A stretch of 64,000 bases of DNA from Xenia sp. Carnegie-2017. Taxonomy: Eukaryota > Cnidaria > Anthozoa > Malacalcyonacea > Xeniidae. Within the stretch, counting starts at the first letter, position 1. Each line of letters begins with the position of its first letter. Both the position numbers and the translations under genes were made by a program. Positions 62,478 through 64,000 of this stretch are shown here, piece by piece. The stretch is from contig NW_025813447.1 in NCBI RefSeq assembly GCF_021976095.1, positions 11,574,907 through 11,638,906 on the forward strand, given 5' to 3'. The notes beneath the pieces are model-generated. The model did not search any database and was not told the DNA's origin. It worked only from the letters and a program-made list of their open reading frames with translations.

Positions 62478-64000
62478 TTTTCCTTTTATGTAGATTTCAT
62501 AATGAATGAATTTCTTTCATATCAGTGATAATTTCAGTCTCTTTTCTATTGAATGCCTCTAAAATTTAATGACTGGTTGAAGACGGAAGTTTAAGAGAAT
62601 TCAAGAGCCATTTGGTGCACAAAAGCAAGATGGAGTACTTAAGAAATGTTTTCAATTCTAATATGGTATAGCAAATACAATCTTGCTTTCTAACTGGAAA
62701 TTGTCAATCTTATTCCTAACCTTACGTCAACAATTGGGTTCTTGTGGAACTTACTTTTCAAGTTATTTTAAGAATTTTGCTTGCTTCTAATGCACAAGTA
62801 CACAAGAATTAATGATTAAACACAGCTAAACGTAGTTAAGTGAATCAAAGAAAGTGGCACAGAAAATGAAAATAGAAAAAAGAATGTTCTAAGCGACATT
62901 GTAATAGTGTTTCTGTGCAGATGATACACTGATAGCGTCGCAGCGATTATACAACACTAATCTTTGTAAGTATTCAACTGGTTATGAGAAGAAGCAGGAC
63001 ATATATACAAATTTCTTCATTTAATATTTTTATTTTTGCTTTCGTTCCTTTGGCAAAATCTTATTCTCTTCAGTTATGAAAACTGTAAACATCTAAACAT
63101 TTTTGAAAATCTTTCGATTCAAACATTAGTTTCGATTGCAACATCGCATTTCTATAATAGCTATGTTTTGTTGAAAATATTTGATTGTTTGACAAGTGCC
63201 TATAGAATGAAAAAACAAAAAGAAGCTCGAGTTTGTTTTGTTTACAAAACGTTTGTCATTCCGATAGGTTTTCACGCGCCAACGCGATCTTATCAGCTCA
63301 CGCACATTCTATGACAAAACTTTATTTAATAATCTCCACAAACAAGCAGGAACAAAGAATATTCGTTCACAAATTGAATCCAATCATTCTATGATTAGAT
63401 AAAGTTGAATGTATATAATAAATGCACAACCTACTAAGAAAATCTCATGAACTTTGCTCAAAGAAAAGTTAAGAATTTTTATGCAATTCATGCTGTCTTT
63501 AAAATCAATACGCACACTTAAATCTTCAATTTTCAGGCATCAACATTTGTCAGGCATAACAACTAATATTGAAGATTATTGTTAAATGCTGACGTACTTT
63601 AAGTGAATTACTGTAGAAGAATTCTTCGCATAAGTGCATTATTTATTTCATCCGCTGCATAGAATGTTTTCAAAGAACTCAACGGTGCATATATCCTTCA
63701 TATCAAAGTATGATAACGTTGAGCAACTGACTCTGCTTTTATATTAGTTGGTCAAATATGTCCTCGCTGTTGTTGGTGTGTTAACTTTTTCCGAAGCAGG
63801 TTAGTTGAAAAATGTTGAACATTGATTGTATAAGCAAACATAAGCAAACTTATATTTGGCCTTCAAACATTCTTTTATTAGATTAAAACAATTTCCTTGT
63901 AATATCTTAGTTGCCAAATCCTTCTTCCTTAATTTAAGTAACCATCAAAATTTTCATTGCATTGTAAAATTTATATATTTAAGATAATGATTTTATCATC
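62478..64000. other. no recognised feature
   Basis: 3' flank of copy C. The ORF at 63036-63314 has no splice or start support and looks like chance. No repeat boundary was seen. Confidence 0.4.

Noticed and set aside
63036-63314. 92-residue frame at the right end
   Set aside because: Composition typical of chance in AT-rich DNA, and no supporting signals.

Overview
The window is AT-rich (roughly two thirds A+T by eye) animal nuclear DNA with spliced genes, GT-AG introns from about 100 bp to 2.1 kb, and many short non-autonomous repeats. The genes are metazoan: UQCRB, ZNHIT3, C2H2 zinc-finger genes, and a PAR-3-type N-terminal domain. An expanded family of GTPase-kinase proteins resembling DSTYK fits a cnidarian or another early-branching invertebrate best, but this is inference. 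No rRNA, tRNA, CRISPR array or virus-like element was recognised.

Layout. 1-4.7 kb: repeats, a possible terminal exon (1460-1540) and a small intronless ORF (2788-3183). 4.7-8.0 kb: UQCRB on the minus strand, three exons, with repeats in its long second intron. 8-15.9 kb: no recognisable gene, one inverted-repeat element. 15.9-22.4 kb: a 12-exon plus-strand gene of unknown function whose exon phases all agree; two DNA-transposon-like elements and a minisatellite lie in its introns. 24.6-29.1 kb: a seven-exon minus-strand gene joining a PAR-3 N-terminal oligomerisation domain to six C2H2 fingers. It faces ZNHIT3 (29.3-30.4 kb, plus) across a 285-bp shared promoter region. 31.1-35.4 kb: a two-exon minus-strand gene with about 33 zinc fingers.

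37.9-62.5 kb: three paralogues of about 985-990 residues, each with helical N-terminus, dynamin/mitofusin-type GTPase, helical stalk, hydrophobic hairpin and C-terminal protein kinase domain. Copies A (37.9-44.0 kb) and B (47.4-53.1 kb) are tandem on the minus strand; copy C (56.5-62.5 kb) is inverted. All three use the same nine coding-exon boundaries. All three replace the catalytic HRD aspartate with histidine (HRH), which suggests a membrane-remodelling GTPase carrying a pseudokinase. Copy B has many frame breaks and lacks the hydrophobic hairpin, so it looks like a decaying copy.

Several otherwise intact genes, including the normally essential UQCRB, carry one single-base break each, mostly in short homopolymers. 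Sequencing or assembly indels are therefore a serious alternative to real mutation across the window.
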